Source: Oscillospiraceae bacterium
GTDB taxonomy: Bacteria; Bacillota; Clostridia; Oscillospirales; Ruminococcaceae
DNA: 64,000 bases
Direction: 5' to 3'
Assembly: GCA_021199795.1 (NCBI GenBank)
Contig: JAJQHJ010000003.1
Span: 186,001-250,000 of the forward strand
Of this stretch, positions 9,004 through 18,342 are shown piece by piece. The translations under genes and the position numbers were made by a program. The notes beneath the pieces are model-generated. The model worked only from the letters and a program-made list of their open reading frames with translations, searched no databases and was not told where the DNA came from. Numbering within the stretch: the stretch's first letter is position 1; each line of letters opens with the position of its first letter.

Positions 9004-9037
9004 ATTGTACAAAAATAAATATGATAGGAAGATGTTT

Positions 9038-10108
9038 ATGAAAAGGTTATTGGCTTTATGTTTGTCTATTATTGTTGCGCTTGCTCTTGTGGGGTGTGCG
9101 TCAGATGCTCACTTGGGCGAAGCTAAGACACCGTCTGGCTCAAGAATTCAAAAAGGACGTGATTATCAAGATGTTTTAGAAGATTTTGAAGAACGCGGAT
9201 TTACAAATATTAAACTTGAGAAAATCGAAGATTTGATTCTGGGGTGGTTCACAAAAGATGGTGAAGTAGAATCAGTTTCTGTTGATGGAAGCACTAACTA
9301 CAGCCCTGATGAATGGTATCCAAATGATGTAGAAGTAGTCATTTCTTATCATACATTTCCCAGTGATGAAACAGAGGACACAGTACAGGAAACTGAACCA
9401 GAAGTGACAACACAGCTTACTGAGGAAACCACCGTTGATACGACAACGCAACAAGAGGTGACAACCTCTGCTACAACGCAAACCTCGGTCGAAGGAAAAA
9501 CTGAAGCTATTACAACTACAGCTGAAACAACTACAGAAGCTACTACAACTACAGCTGAAACAACCACAGAAGCTACCACAACTACAACTGAAGCAACCAC
9601 AGAGACTACCACAACTACAACAGAATCAACTACGAAAGTTACCACGACTATAACAGAAGCAACAACAGATACAACGAAAGCGAATAATGGGTATCTTACC
9701 ATAGATAATTGTGATGACCTAGAATATATTTTGACATTGAATGCGGATAGGGATGAGTCTTTTTCTAAATTTTCAACAAAGTATCGTGGAAAGACAGTTG
9801 CGTTCGAGGCAAGTATAGATTACACAGATAATCATTACGATTTTAACCCGTTTACTGGAAAGTACAAGATGAATCAGTCTGTTTGTGATGTTTTAATTAG
9901 CTACGGCGACTATAGTAGCTCAAGTCAACTTGGACCAACTTTCAAGGTAGAAAGTATTACGAGTCGTTCGCTTGGATATGATACATCAAGATATCTTCCT
10001 GATTTTATGTCAACAGGTTCTAATGTTTACGTTGTGCTCAAAGTTGGCGAGTACGATAGCGATACAGGTCTTTTCTATATGGATCTTGTTTCTATAGAGG
10101 AAAGATAG
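9038..10108 (+). CDS. DUF4839-type lipoprotein with Thr-rich linker
   Basis: This 356-aa protein is a lipoprotein (signal MKRLLALCLSIIVALALVGC, Cys20). An N-terminal domain (about residues 35-110) has the GFTNIK...GWFTKDGEVESVSVDG...VVISYHTF pattern that commonly precedes DUF4839. A Thr/Glu-rich linker of about 90 residues (nt 9421-9700) follows. The C-terminal 130 residues match DUF4839 in style (SKFSTKYRGKTVAFEASI, LISYGDY, DLVSIEER). No enzymatic motif is seen. I chose ATG 9038 because AGGAA (9026-9030) is correctly spaced and the signal peptide starts there; the frame stays open upstream into the leader. It is more AT-rich than its neighbours, which suggests transfer. Its function is unknown. 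Confidence 0.75.
   Translation: MKRLLALCLSIIVALALVGCASDAHLGEAKTPSGSRIQKGRDYQDVLEDFEERGFTNIKLEKIEDLILGWFTKDGEVESVSVDGSTNYSPDEWYPNDVEVVISYHTFPSDETEDTVQETEPEVTTQLTEETTVDTTTQQEVTTSATTQTSVEGKTEAITTTAETTTEATTTTAETTTEATTTTTEATTETTTTTTESTTKVTTTITEATTDTTKANNGYLTIDNCDDLEYILTLNADRDESFSKFSTKYRGKTVAFEASIDYTDNHYDFNPFTGKYKMNQSVCDVLISYGDYSSSSQLGPTFKVESITSRSLGYDTSRYLPDFMSTGSNVYVVLKVGEYDSDTGLFYMDLVSIEER
9421..9700 (+). repeat. Degenerate Thr-codon repeat (ACA ACT ACA GAA GC-type) in the linker
   Basis: Near-tandem units encoding TTTAETTTEA-like peptides make up the linker of the DUF4839 lipoprotein. This is a low-complexity coding repeat, likely to vary in copy number between strains. Confidence 0.7.
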
Positions 10109-10125
10109 CATAAAAGAATATAACC

Positions 10126-10153
10126 GAGATGCAACTCGCATCTCGGCTTTTTT
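10126..10153. terminator. Terminator between converging lipoprotein and HAD genes
   Basis: CCGAGATG (10126-10133) pairs with CATCTCGG (10141-10148), followed by six T on the plus strand. It probably also limits read-through from the minus strand. Confidence 0.85.
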
Positions 10154-10916
10154 ATGCTAACAGACTTTCAAGATACTCGGCAACGCCGTCTTCCTCATTC
10201 GTCCCAATGACAATATCCGCCGCTTCCTTAGTCTCGGGAATCGCGTTGCCCATGGCTACGCCGGTGCCGCAGAGTTTTAGCATTCCTATGTCGGTGAATT
10301 CGTCGCCGAATGCGGTGATGTCGGATGTCTGGAATAGTCCGGTTTCGCAGAGCCTTTCAACGCCGTAGGCTTTGGTGACTTCTTTTTTGCCGATTTCATG
10401 CCAGAAGCCGTCGGAGTATCTGCCACAGTAGTATTCGGGGATGGCGGCTATCATACGCTGGGCGATTTCGGGGTCGGGGATTTCGGTGCAGATTTTCAGG
10501 GCTTCGACCTGGAAGTCGGAGAAGTCGTCGATGACTATCTCGCCCCAGTCCCAGCCAAGACGGTCGCCGGTGTAGATGAAGTTCCGGTATTCTCTGCCGT
10601 CGGTGTCGACCATAATGTTGTTGTCGCCGCAGATTTCTTTTATGAGCCCCAAGATTCTTCTTGTCTCAGAAACCGGGAAAGACGCAGTGTGGACTATTTT
10701 TCCGTAGGCTCTTACCTGTGCGCCACTGTTAGAGATAACGACCTGTGGCTTGAATGCGTCGATGAATCTTCCGATGCTGTATTCGCCTCTGGCGGTGGCG
10801 ATTCCTAATATGTAGCCCTGTTCACGGCAGCGTTCAAGAGTCTTTATGGTTCTTTCCGACAAGGTTTTGTCGTGGTGAAGTAATGTGCCGTCCAAATCAA
10901 ATAATAATAACTTCAA
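10152..10916 (-). CDS. Cof-type HAD-superfamily phosphatase
   Basis: This 254-aa cytosolic hydrolase has the four HAD motifs. Motif I is FDLDGT (Asp7 nucleophile, Asp9), motif II is the TAR segment, motif III is the lysine in GKKEVTK, and motif IV is FGDEFTD, which replaces the common GDxxND. The C2-type cap between motifs II and III is typical of Cof enzymes, which dephosphorylate sugar phosphates, FMN precursors or other small phosphates. The substrate cannot be told from sequence. AGGAGG precedes the ATG. It is transcribed alone, divergent from the GH5 gene. Confidence 0.88.
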   Translation of the reverse strand: MKLLLFDLDGTLLHHDKTLSERTIKTLERCREQGYILGIATARGEYSIGRFIDAFKPQVVISNSGAQVRAYGKIVHTASFPVSETRRILGLIKEICGDNNIMVDTDGREYRNFIYTGDRLGWDWGEIVIDDFSDFQVEALKICTEIPDPEIAQRMIAAIPEYYCGRYSDGFWHEIGKKEVTKAYGVERLCETGLFQTSDITAFGDEFTDIGMLKLCGTGVAMGNAIPETKEAADIVIGTNEEDGVAEYLESLLA

Positions 10917-10946
10917 ATTTCTTACCTCCTATTTAGATATCAGGAT

Positions 10947-10975
10947 AGTATAGCACAAAGGCATTCAAAATGCAA
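10947..10975 (-). promoter_or_regulatory. Promoter of the HAD phosphatase gene
   Basis: On the minus strand TTGCAT (complement of 10970-10975) and TATACT (complement of 10947-10952) are spaced by 17 bases. Confidence 0.6.
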
Positions 10976-10994
10976 ATAAAATTTTCGGAAATTC

Positions 10995-11023
10995 TTGAAA
11001 AAGTGTGCGCTATGCTGTATACT
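10995..11023 (+). promoter_or_regulatory. Promoter of the GH5-CE2 operon
   Basis: TTGAAA (10995-11000) and TATACT (11018-11023), 17-base spacing. It lies back to back with the HAD promoter. Confidence 0.65.
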
Positions 11024-11083
11024 TGATAGTATTGAAATGGGCAAAGTCCCGCACTTAACATTATGTGGAGGTAATATAAGGCG

Positions 11084-12256
11084 ATGTATAAAAAAATCAT
11101 ATCAGTTATGACAGCACTTGTATTGGCAATGACCATATTTGCCGGATGTTCAAGCAGCTCGAATAGCTCGACGACATCTGAAGACATGAGCACGATGGAC
11201 TTTGTCCTCAGTATGGGTCTAGGAATCAATCTTGGCAACACGATGGAGTGCTCCGGCTTCACGAAAGAAACTGTCCGTGAATATGAGACGGCTTGGGGAA
11301 GCCCAGTTATAACTGAAAGAATCATCCAGGGTTATGCCGATATGGGCTTCGGAGTTGTAAGAATCCCGGTTGCCTGGTCAAACATGATGGCTGAGGATTA
11401 TACAATCAATGCTGACTATCTGGCAAGAGTTCAGGAGATAGTTGGCTGGGTTCTTGACGCAGGAATGAAGTGCATCGTCAATATCCATTGGGATGGCGGC
11501 TGGTGGGAGAATTTCTCGACAGATAAGGAAACTTGCATGGAGAAGTACAAGAGTATCTGGACACAGCTTTCGGAAGCGTTCAAAGATTACTCTTTGGATC
11601 TCATGTTTGAATCCCTCAATGAAGAGGGCTGCTGGGATGACATCTGGAATCGCTATGGACATAGTACAGAGGGCAAAGAGGAAGCTTATGCACTTCTGGG
11701 TGAAATAAATCAGACTTTCGTCGACATAGTCAGAGCATCCGGAGGCAATAACGAGCTGAGACATCTACTGATTGCCGGTTATGCTACCGACGCTGAGCTT
11801 ACATGCGATGAAATGTTCGTGCTTCCTGACGACCCGGCTGGCAGATATGCTATATCCATCCACTACTACACTCCGTCAACATTCGCAGTAATTGATGAGG
11901 ATGCTTCCTGGGGCGAGGCAAGAACCACCTGGGGAACCGATGAAGATTACTACGAGCTTGAAAAATATATGGATCTAATCTATGATACCTATATCGCCAA
12001 CGGCATCCCCGTTATAATTGGTGAATATGGCTGCACTACTTCAAATAAGATGCCTGACCAGATAAGAAATTATCTCACTGCTGTCTGCGAAGCGGCTTAT
12101 GTAAGGGGCATGTGCCCCGTTCTCTGGGACACTACCGGCACCCATTATGACAGAAGCTCTTGCGAGTTCTACGACATGGAAATTATAGAAGCATTTGACG
12201 AAATAAAGACCCTTGACCGTATGGTTGAGAGCACATATACGGAGGAAGCAGCATGA
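11084..12256 (+). CDS. GH5 family endoglucanase-like lipoprotein
   Basis: This 390-aa protein begins with a lipoprotein signal ending in FAGC (Cys22) and a Ser-rich linker. One GH5 domain follows (about residues 45-375). The GINLGNTME start, the VRIPVAW and NIHWDGGWW strands, the ESLNEEG acid/base segment (Asn179-Glu180) and the IIGEYG nucleophile segment (Glu314) are all present. It should be tethered outside the cell and cut beta-1,4-glucans or related hemicellulose. No dockerin or carbohydrate-binding module is visible. Its last codons overlap the CE2 esterase gene by 4 bases, so the two are translationally coupled. Confidence 0.92.
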   Translation: MYKKIISVMTALVLAMTIFAGCSSSSNSSTTSEDMSTMDFVLSMGLGINLGNTMECSGFTKETVREYETAWGSPVITERIIQGYADMGFGVVRIPVAWSNMMAEDYTINADYLARVQEIVGWVLDAGMKCIVNIHWDGGWWENFSTDKETCMEKYKSIWTQLSEAFKDYSLDLMFESLNEEGCWDDIWNRYGHSTEGKEEAYALLGEINQTFVDIVRASGGNNELRHLLIAGYATDAELTCDEMFVLPDDPAGRYAISIHYYTPSTFAVIDEDASWGEARTTWGTDEDYYELEKYMDLIYDTYIANGIPVIIGEYGCTTSNKMPDQIRNYLTAVCEAAYVRGMCPVLWDTTGTHYDRSSCEFYDMEIIEAFDEIKTLDRMVESTYTEEAA

Positions 12257-13293
12257 AGCATATCAAACCCATAGGCGACAAGTTCAATTATTCCGGCAGA
12301 ATAGACTTTTCGGAGCCGGACAGCGCAGTCTTCTGCTGGACAGGGAGCTACCTAAGCTTCTCATTCAAGGGCACTGAAATCTCGGCAGTCATTGAAAACA
12401 TGAAATACTGGTATGGCAGATTCGTAGGCTTCGTAATCGACGGGGAAGAGAAGTGCATCCCGATTCCTGACGGCGAGGCGGAAGTCCTGCTTGCCTCAGG
12501 TCTAGAAAACACCCGTCATGACTGCGTCCTCTATAAGCGCATGGAGGGACACTACTTCAGGCTGAAAGGCTTTGTTCTCCCTGATGACGGCGAAATCTTA
12601 GACCCAATTCCGAAGCCTAAAAAGCGCATTGAGTTCTATGGCGATTCAGTAACTGCTGGTTCAGTAGTAGATGCCGTTGACTATGTTGGACAATGCGACC
12701 CCGAGAACCACGATGGAGTTTACGATAACTCATGGCACAGCTATTCTTTGATGACCGCCCGTCTTCTCCCGGCTGAGGTTTATAACACCGCTCAAGGCGG
12801 CATAGCGATATTTGACGGCACTGGTTATTTTGAGGATCCCGCACTCGGACTTGAATCCTGCTACGACAAGACAAGATATTGTTCGATGCCTCCAAGAACA
12901 TCATGGGACTTCTCAAAGTTCGTTCCTCACGTCATGGTATATGCAGTAGGTCAGAACGACGACCATCCGCATAACGGCTGTATTCACGACCCTGAGTACC
13001 GTGAAAAGTGGATGAAGCGTTATATCGAAATTATCGAAGACACTCGTTCCCACACCAACCACGCAACTGTAGTTTTAGCACTCACTGTTCTGATGCATGA
13101 TCCCGCATGGGATGAAGCGTTGGAGGAGATAAAGAACCGCCTCGGCGGCGAAGAGAACAGGGTATACCACTTCACCTGTACAAGGTGCGGTAAAGCTACA
13201 CCTGGGCATCCAAGAATCCCCGAACAGGAAGAAATGGCAAAGGAACTCACAGCGTTCTTAAATTCTCTTCCTGATGACACATGGGAAGACTAA
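12253..13293 (+). CDS. CE2 family acetyl esterase (SGNH hydrolase)
   Basis: This 346-aa protein has the two-part CE2 layout: an N-terminal beta-sandwich (about 1-120) and a C-terminal SGNH domain. The catalytic Ser132 lies in EFYGDSVTAG, a block III GQND follows, and His319 lies in the GHPRIPEQEEMA segment. Family members remove acetyl groups from plant polysaccharides or oligosaccharides. There is no signal peptide, unlike the upstream GH5, so it should act in the cytoplasm on imported acetylated fragments. The start overlaps the GH5 stop (ATGA). In Clostridium thermocellum a CE2 domain is fused to a GH5 enzyme, so this adjacency repeats a known pairing. Confidence 0.9.
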   Translation: MKHIKPIGDKFNYSGRIDFSEPDSAVFCWTGSYLSFSFKGTEISAVIENMKYWYGRFVGFVIDGEEKCIPIPDGEAEVLLASGLENTRHDCVLYKRMEGHYFRLKGFVLPDDGEILDPIPKPKKRIEFYGDSVTAGSVVDAVDYVGQCDPENHDGVYDNSWHSYSLMTARLLPAEVYNTAQGGIAIFDGTGYFEDPALGLESCYDKTRYCSMPPRTSWDFSKFVPHVMVYAVGQNDDHPHNGCIHDPEYREKWMKRYIEIIEDTRSHTNHATVVLALTVLMHDPAWDEALEEIKNRLGGEENRVYHFTCTRCGKATPGHPRIPEQEEMAKELTAFLNSLPDDTWED

Positions 13294-13304
13294 TCGAATA
13301 TAGT

Positions 13305-13333
13305 AAAAGCACCGTCTCGAGGCGGTGCTTTTT
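13305..13333. terminator. Terminator between converging CE2 and apgM genes
   Basis: AAAAGCACCG (13305-13314) pairs with CGGTGCTTTT (13323-13332). T runs are present on both strands, so it can serve both genes. Confidence 0.85.
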
Positions 13334-13348
13334 GTTTGCGTAAAATGC

Positions 13349-14560
13349 TCAGTCTTCCTTAATAAACCTATCCATAATCGTATGCCCCACAGGAATAAAT
13401 CTTCCTGTCTCCTCAGCTGACTTTTCACAAAGGCAGTCAACGCCGGACTTTGGAGAATTCTTATGATAGATAAGATAGGGAATCGGGTCGTTGGCGTGGG
13501 TCTTGAGGGCGAGGGGAGTGGCGTGGTCAGGCATGATTAGAATCTTGTAGTCATCATAGCTGTCAAGAGCTTCAAGAACAGGACCTAAAATCTTCTTGTC
13601 GATAAGCTCAATAGCCTTGACTTTGTTCTCGATTTCGTGCCTGTGTCCGCATTCGTCAGGAGCTTCAACGTGAATGTAGACAAAGTCTTGCCCTGATGCG
13701 AATTCGTCAATGCAAGCCTGTGCCTTGCCCTCGAAATTGGTGTCGATATATCCGGTTGCACCCTCAACGTTAACAACATTCATGCCGCTGAATTTGCCGA
13801 TGCCTTTGAGGAGGTCGACGGCTGAGATCATGGAGGCTTTGAGTCCGTACCTGTCCTTGAACTGAGCCAAAGGCTTTCTCACACCCTCGCCCCAGAACCA
13901 CATCGAATTAGCCGGATTTTTGCCATTCTTGACTCTTTCAAGGTTAAGAGGGTGATTCTTAAGGAGCTCATAGCTCTTCTTCATCATGTTGATGAGCTTT
14001 TCAGCATTCGGACTTGTTGAGAGATACTGCCCGATAACTCTTCCTGAAATGTCATGCGGAGGAGTTAGAGTTCCGACATCCAGAGTACCGTTCTTCTGAA
14101 TAAGGCAGTGACGATAGCTCACACCTGCATAGAGGGTGAATTCGTCATCGTCGAAATTCTCCTTTAAGAAGTCAACCAGAATCTTTGCATCAGCTGTTGA
14201 AATATCGCCAGAGCAGTAGTCGACCATAGTCTTGTCTTCATACTTTTCTTCATCCGAAAGTGTGACCAAGTTGCATCTGAACGAAACATCAGTCGGCAAC
14301 ATGTCGATTCCGATAGAACCGGCTTCGAGAGGTGAACGCCCGGAGTAGTAGATAGCAGGGTCGTAGCCTAAAACAGAAAGGTTAGCAACATCACTTCCAG
14401 GCTTCAAGCCATCGGCGACAGTCTTGACAAGACCAATTTCCGAGGTCTTAGCCAGCTTGTCCATATTCGGCTTATAAGCCTTTGCCATTGGCGTAACGCC
14501 GCCAAGCTCTTCGACTGGATAGTCAGCCATTCCGTCGCAAAGTAAAACAAGATATTTCAT
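13349..14560 (-). CDS. apgM: 2,3-bisphosphoglycerate-independent phosphoglycerate mutase, archaeal type
   Basis: This 403-aa cytosolic glycolytic enzyme interconverts 3- and 2-phosphoglycerate. It is of the short ApgM type (about 400 aa) rather than the 510-aa GpmI type. It begins with VLLCDGMADYP, which holds the metal ligand Asp9, followed by PGSDVANLSVLGYDP with the likely nucleophile Ser62. Further metal-binding segments are VEAPDECGHR and IMPDHATP. AAGGAG precedes the ATG. It is a single gene, divergent from the glucan synthase-like gene. Confidence 0.93.
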   Translation of the reverse strand: MKYLVLLCDGMADYPVEELGGVTPMAKAYKPNMDKLAKTSEIGLVKTVADGLKPGSDVANLSVLGYDPAIYYSGRSPLEAGSIGIDMLPTDVSFRCNLVTLSDEEKYEDKTMVDYCSGDISTADAKILVDFLKENFDDDEFTLYAGVSYRHCLIQKNGTLDVGTLTPPHDISGRVIGQYLSTSPNAEKLINMMKKSYELLKNHPLNLERVKNGKNPANSMWFWGEGVRKPLAQFKDRYGLKASMISAVDLLKGIGKFSGMNVVNVEGATGYIDTNFEGKAQACIDEFASGQDFVYIHVEAPDECGHRHEIENKVKAIELIDKKILGPVLEALDSYDDYKILIMPDHATPLALKTHANDPIPYLIYHKNSPKSGVDCLCEKSAEETGRFIPVGHTIMDRFIKED

Positions 14561-14601
14561 ATTATCGTCTCCTTGGAGTTGTGATTCAATAAAGTGTTCT
14601 C

Positions 14602-14629
14602 AGTATACCACATTTCAAGGGAAAAGCAA
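14602..14629 (-). promoter_or_regulatory. Promoter of apgM
   Basis: On the minus strand TTGCTT (complement of 14624-14629) and TATACT (complement of 14602-14607) are spaced by 16 bases. Confidence 0.5.
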
Positions 14630-14700
14630 TACTTATGATAGGGATAATTTCCCGTAGTCTGCAAATAATATCTCAAAACACTGTTTGAAAGGCGACGGAT

Positions 14701-17700
14701 ATGAAATCTAAGGAACATATACGAATAGGCAAGTATTTCAGTAGGATAAGAAAGATGCGCTCGGCTTTCCAAAGAAGATATAAAGCTCTGTGCCTGGATG
14801 GCTGCTCCACAGATGATGAAATCTTCTTTGCGGATAATTACCGGATCATAAACGACTATATTGGCTATCTCCTGAGCTGCGACCCGAAAGCAGAGATAAC
14901 ATTCAATATGCCTCTTGCTGAAAATCTGATTCCTCATTTTGATGGAAAATTCCCATCGACAGATGAGATAATTCTTCTGATAAGAGATTACGCTACAGAC
15001 AACATTATCAATCCATGCGATATTGAGAATCTTAAATTTGAGCTCATATACCTTATTCTTGGAAAGATTGATGAAGACCTCCATATGTCCATACTCATGC
15101 TTTCCGGTATCAGTTCTCTGGACGAATATCGAATAAATGAAACGGTCAACCCTGTTGCCATAGAGCTATCCGAGGATGAATACTATCCTAAATGCGATCG
15201 CGGAACGAAAAAGCAATATCGCGAGCAGGTTTATGCTTCAAAATCAGTCCCATTTCCTGACAGATGCCCAAGGTCAAGAATCATCACTGACCTGACTGTA
15301 GAACTCCTCGAAGTAGTAATCGCTTTCATGTCCACGCTTGCTTTGACTGTCAAGATAGGTGAACCTTGGACAACCCTGTTCCTTATTTGCCCGGCGTATG
15401 CTGCTGTCAAAGCTGTAGTCAATGATATTCTCATTAGACACGTTCCGAGAGTTCGCCTACCACGACTAGATTCAGACTCGGACGAGGTCAGAAATACACC
15501 ATGCACTATAGTGTTGTCAGCAGTGGTAAACAGCACAAACGACAGTGACAGCCTCTATTCAAAGCTCCTCAAGCTTCACGCAAGTAACCCCCAACCGAAT
15601 ATTTCAGTTTGTCTGTTGGTAGATTTCCAGGCTTCTCATACTCCCGTAACCGGTGATGACAAAGCCATTGCAGAAAGCCTTGGGGAGATGATAGGTCGCC
15701 TCAACAATGAAAACGGCGGCGTCTTCTCCTGCATCATAAGAAAGCGCGTCTATTCCGACACACAGGAAGAATTCATGGGCTATGAAAGAAAGCGCGGCGC
15801 AATAGTTGATCTTGCCAGGTTTATGAAAACCGGCGAGCAGGACTTCTACAGAATATTTGGGGACGCAAATGCTTTGGTCGGAACCGACTATATTGTCTGC
15901 GTCGACAGCGATACAGAACCGTATATGGATTCTGTATCCGAGCTCTTATCAATAGCACTTCATCCGGCAAATAGAAGCTACGGAATAATTTCTCCCCGAA
16001 TGGTAACGCGTCTCGGTGACTCACTCGCAACCGGATTCTCAAGAGCAATGGGCGGCATCGGTTCAATTTCTGGGTATGATCTTGAGAGCATGGATTTCTG
16101 GCAGGATGTCTATGGCAGGGGAACATTCTGCGGCAAAGGTCTTATCAATATAAGCTCACTCCTGAATTGCACCAGCTTCCTCCCACATGAAAAGGTTCTG
16201 TCCCACGACATACTTGAGGGAGAGCTTATGAACACAGCCTATGCCCACGACGTCATTTTCACCGAGGGTTTCCCGAAAAATCCCGTAAGCTATTTCAAAC
16301 GTCTTGATCGCTGGATCAGGGGAGACATCCAGAATCTGCGGTTCGTCTTTTCAAGGAAGTTCGATCTTCTTTCAAAGCTTAAGCTATGGGAAAACCTTAG
16401 ACGCTCATTCCTGCCAATAGATGTTTTCGCAACCTTGCTTCTTGGGTTGTTTCTGTATCCTGAAGCCTCCGGCAAAATCGCCTTTTCGGCTATAATAATG
16501 TATCTGTTCCCGCAGATTCTGGGGCTTATGGGAACACTCCTGAATCAGGGTATAAGCTCACGCCGTTTCTATTCTGCGATGGTAAGCGGCGCAGCACTGA
16601 ATATCTCTTCACTTGTCTATTCTCTTATACTTCTTCCAACTCTTGCCCTGAAATCCGCCCGGGCAATGCTGACTGCAATAGCCCGTATGATAACCGGTCA
16701 TAATCTGTTGGAGTGGACAGTGTCATCGTCTTTCGATAAGGCAGGAATCGACGGCTTTTCATTCTTCTTCCCATCATGGATGCTGGGAACAGCATTAGTC
16801 TTCTCACAGAGCTATATAGTCAGATTTCTGGGAATTATATTCGCCCTCCAGCCGGCACTCTTTGCATTCGGAACCCGTAAAACAGGAATCTCAGGTCGTG
16901 CATTGTCAGAACGAAATCAACGCGAGTTGTCTTCCCAGGTAGCAGACATGTGGGGCTTCTTCTCAGACTATGTCAATGAGTCTGAAAACTACCTGCCTCC
17001 TGATAACGTACAGTTTGCACCAGTATATCGGATCTGCCACAGAACATCACCTACCAATATTGGCATGTATCTTGTGTCAGTACTTGCAGCATGTGACCGA
17101 CGCCTCATCAGTCCTGAATCGATGTATAAGCGCATCAGTGGCACGTTAGATTCAATCGAACGAGTGGAAAAGTACAAGGGTAATCTATATAACTGGTACG
17201 ACACAAAAACGCTGAAAATCTGCCCTAATCCCTATGTTTCAAGCGTTGACAGCGGCAACTTCATCTGCTCACTGGTACCACTCAAGGAGGGCTTGAAAGA
17301 GTACACAACCAGATGTCCTGAGCTAAAGGAAACCATATCGAGAATCGAAAAGATAATTGCTGATTGCGATTTGTCGATATTCTTTGACGATGTTCGAGGG
17401 CTCATGGCTATTGGAATCAATCCGGAAACAGGTGAACCCGATAATTCAAGATACGACTTTCTCATGAGCGAAGCCCGCCTCGGCTCATTCTACGCGATTG
17501 CTTCCCGCCAGGTTCCAAAAAGCCATTGGTACAGCCTTTCAAGGACAGCATTAAGCTGCGGCTTCTATGCCGGAACCGCTTCCTACAGTGGAACAATGTT
17601 TGAATATTTCATGCCGGAGCTGTTTTTGGATAGTCCCGAGGGATCGCTTCTTAATGAGAGCCTGAGATATGCTCTCTGGTGCCAGAAGAGATATGCAAAA

Positions 17701-18342
17701 GCGTTTTCAAGACCATATGGAATCTCAGAAAGCGGCTACTACAGCTTTGACAGCAACCTTTCCTACCGTTATATGGCACACGGTGTGCCGAAAACCGGTC
17801 TCAGACGAGGCTTGGAGCAGGACTTCGTTGTCTCTCCCTACTCAACCTATCTATCACTCAGCTACTCAGGGGACAGTGGTATAGATAATCTCAATCGCTT
17901 AAAAAAGTATGGAATGTATTCACGTTATGGCTTTTACGAAGCGATTGATTTCACTGTACCTGATGCTGACTATGGTATAGTAAAAAGCTATATGTCCCAT
18001 CATGTCGGCATGAGCATAATTTCTGCCGTCAACGTTCTTGAGAATGGCATATTTAAGAAAAGATTTATGCGTGACAGAAACGTCATGGGTGCAAGCGAGC
18101 TCCTTGATGAGCGTGTAACACTTGAACGGAATATCTATGAAGACACCGTTCTGAAGCCAAAGCACCAGAAGAGCGAATTGCCTATAGCTCCTGCGTCAGA
18201 ATATTTTGCCAGCTTTTCGCCGTTCAATCCGAGAATCAAGCTCCTACGAAACGGCGAATACACCCTGATTCTCACCGACAATGGCATTTCAATCCCTGTT
18301 TACAGAGAAGAAATGTCCATTCAAGAACACATGACGCTGTGA
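14701..18342 (+). CDS. Cyclic beta-1,2-glucan synthase-like protein, N-terminal part (GT84 + glycoamylase-like)
   Basis: This 1213-aa protein matches the first two thirds of NdvB/Cgs-type beta-1,2-glucan synthases. Residues about 1-190 are the N-terminal region, with membrane helices around 200-250. A GT84 glycosyltransferase domain follows (DSDTEP with Asp402/Asp404; VYGRGTFCGKG; LSHDILEGELMNT; RWIRGD near 537). Further membrane helices span about 560-730. Residues about 760-1150 are the glycoamylase-like domain (YNWYDTKTL, DSGNF, SEARLGSF, YSGTMFEY, PYGISESGYYS), which in related enzymes cyclises the chain. The last 50 residues are the first strands of the GH94 beta-sandwich, which continues in the next ORF. 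It should be a membrane enzyme using UDP-glucose. Full-length relatives are one polypeptide. Confidence 0.88.
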   Translation: MKSKEHIRIGKYFSRIRKMRSAFQRRYKALCLDGCSTDDEIFFADNYRIINDYIGYLLSCDPKAEITFNMPLAENLIPHFDGKFPSTDEIILLIRDYATDNIINPCDIENLKFELIYLILGKIDEDLHMSILMLSGISSLDEYRINETVNPVAIELSEDEYYPKCDRGTKKQYREQVYASKSVPFPDRCPRSRIITDLTVELLEVVIAFMSTLALTVKIGEPWTTLFLICPAYAAVKAVVNDILIRHVPRVRLPRLDSDSDEVRNTPCTIVLSAVVNSTNDSDSLYSKLLKLHASNPQPNISVCLLVDFQASHTPVTGDDKAIAESLGEMIGRLNNENGGVFSCIIRKRVYSDTQEEFMGYERKRGAIVDLARFMKTGEQDFYRIFGDANALVGTDYIVCVDSDTEPYMDSVSELLSIALHPANRSYGIISPRMVTRLGDSLATGFSRAMGGIGSISGYDLESMDFWQDVYGRGTFCGKGLINISSLLNCTSFLPHEKVLSHDILEGELMNTAYAHDVIFTEGFPKNPVSYFKRLDRWIRGDIQNLRFVFSRKFDLLSKLKLWENLRRSFLPIDVFATLLLGLFLYPEASGKIAFSAIIMYLFPQILGLMGTLLNQGISSRRFYSAMVSGAALNISSLVYSLILLPTLALKSARAMLTAIARMITGHNLLEWTVSSSFDKAGIDGFSFFFPSWMLGTALVFSQSYIVRFLGIIFALQPALFAFGTRKTGISGRALSERNQRELSSQVADMWGFFSDYVNESENYLPPDNVQFAPVYRICHRTSPTNIGMYLVSVLAACDRRLISPESMYKRISGTLDSIERVEKYKGNLYNWYDTKTLKICPNPYVSSVDSGNFICSLVPLKEGLKEYTTRCPELKETISRIEKIIADCDLSIFFDDVRGLMAIGINPETGEPDNSRYDFLMSEARLGSFYAIASRQVPKSHWYSLSRTALSCGFYAGTASYSGTMFEYFMPELFLDSPEGSLLNESLRYALWCQKRYAKAFSRPYGISESGYYSFDSNLSYRYMAHGVPKTGLRRGLEQDFVVSPYSTYLSLSYSGDSGIDNLNRLKKYGMYSRYGFYEAIDFTVPDADYGIVKSYMSHHVGMSIISAVNVLENGIFKKRFMRDRNVMGASELLDERVTLERNIYEDTVLKPKHQKSELPIAPASEYFASFSPFNPRIKLLRNGEYTLILTDNGISIPVYREEMSIQEHMTL

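Noticed and set aside
8948..9037. Longer N terminus for the DUF4839 lipoprotein from GTG 8948
   Set aside because: It would translate through the leader terminator; the signal peptide and a well-spaced RBS mark ATG 9038.
9421..9700. CRISPR-like or intergenic tandem repeat
   Set aside because: The repeat is short-period, degenerate and in frame; it encodes the Thr-rich linker of a lipoprotein.
10156..10176. Near-identical 21-base match between 10156-10176 and 43091-43111
   Set aside because: One copy is inside the HAD coding region and the other is intergenic; with one mismatch it can arise by chance in 64 kb and no wider homology follows.
14557..15084. A 175-codon minus-strand frame overlapping the start of the GT84 gene
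   Set aside because: It has no RBS and lies mostly across the divergent promoter region and the GT84 N terminus.
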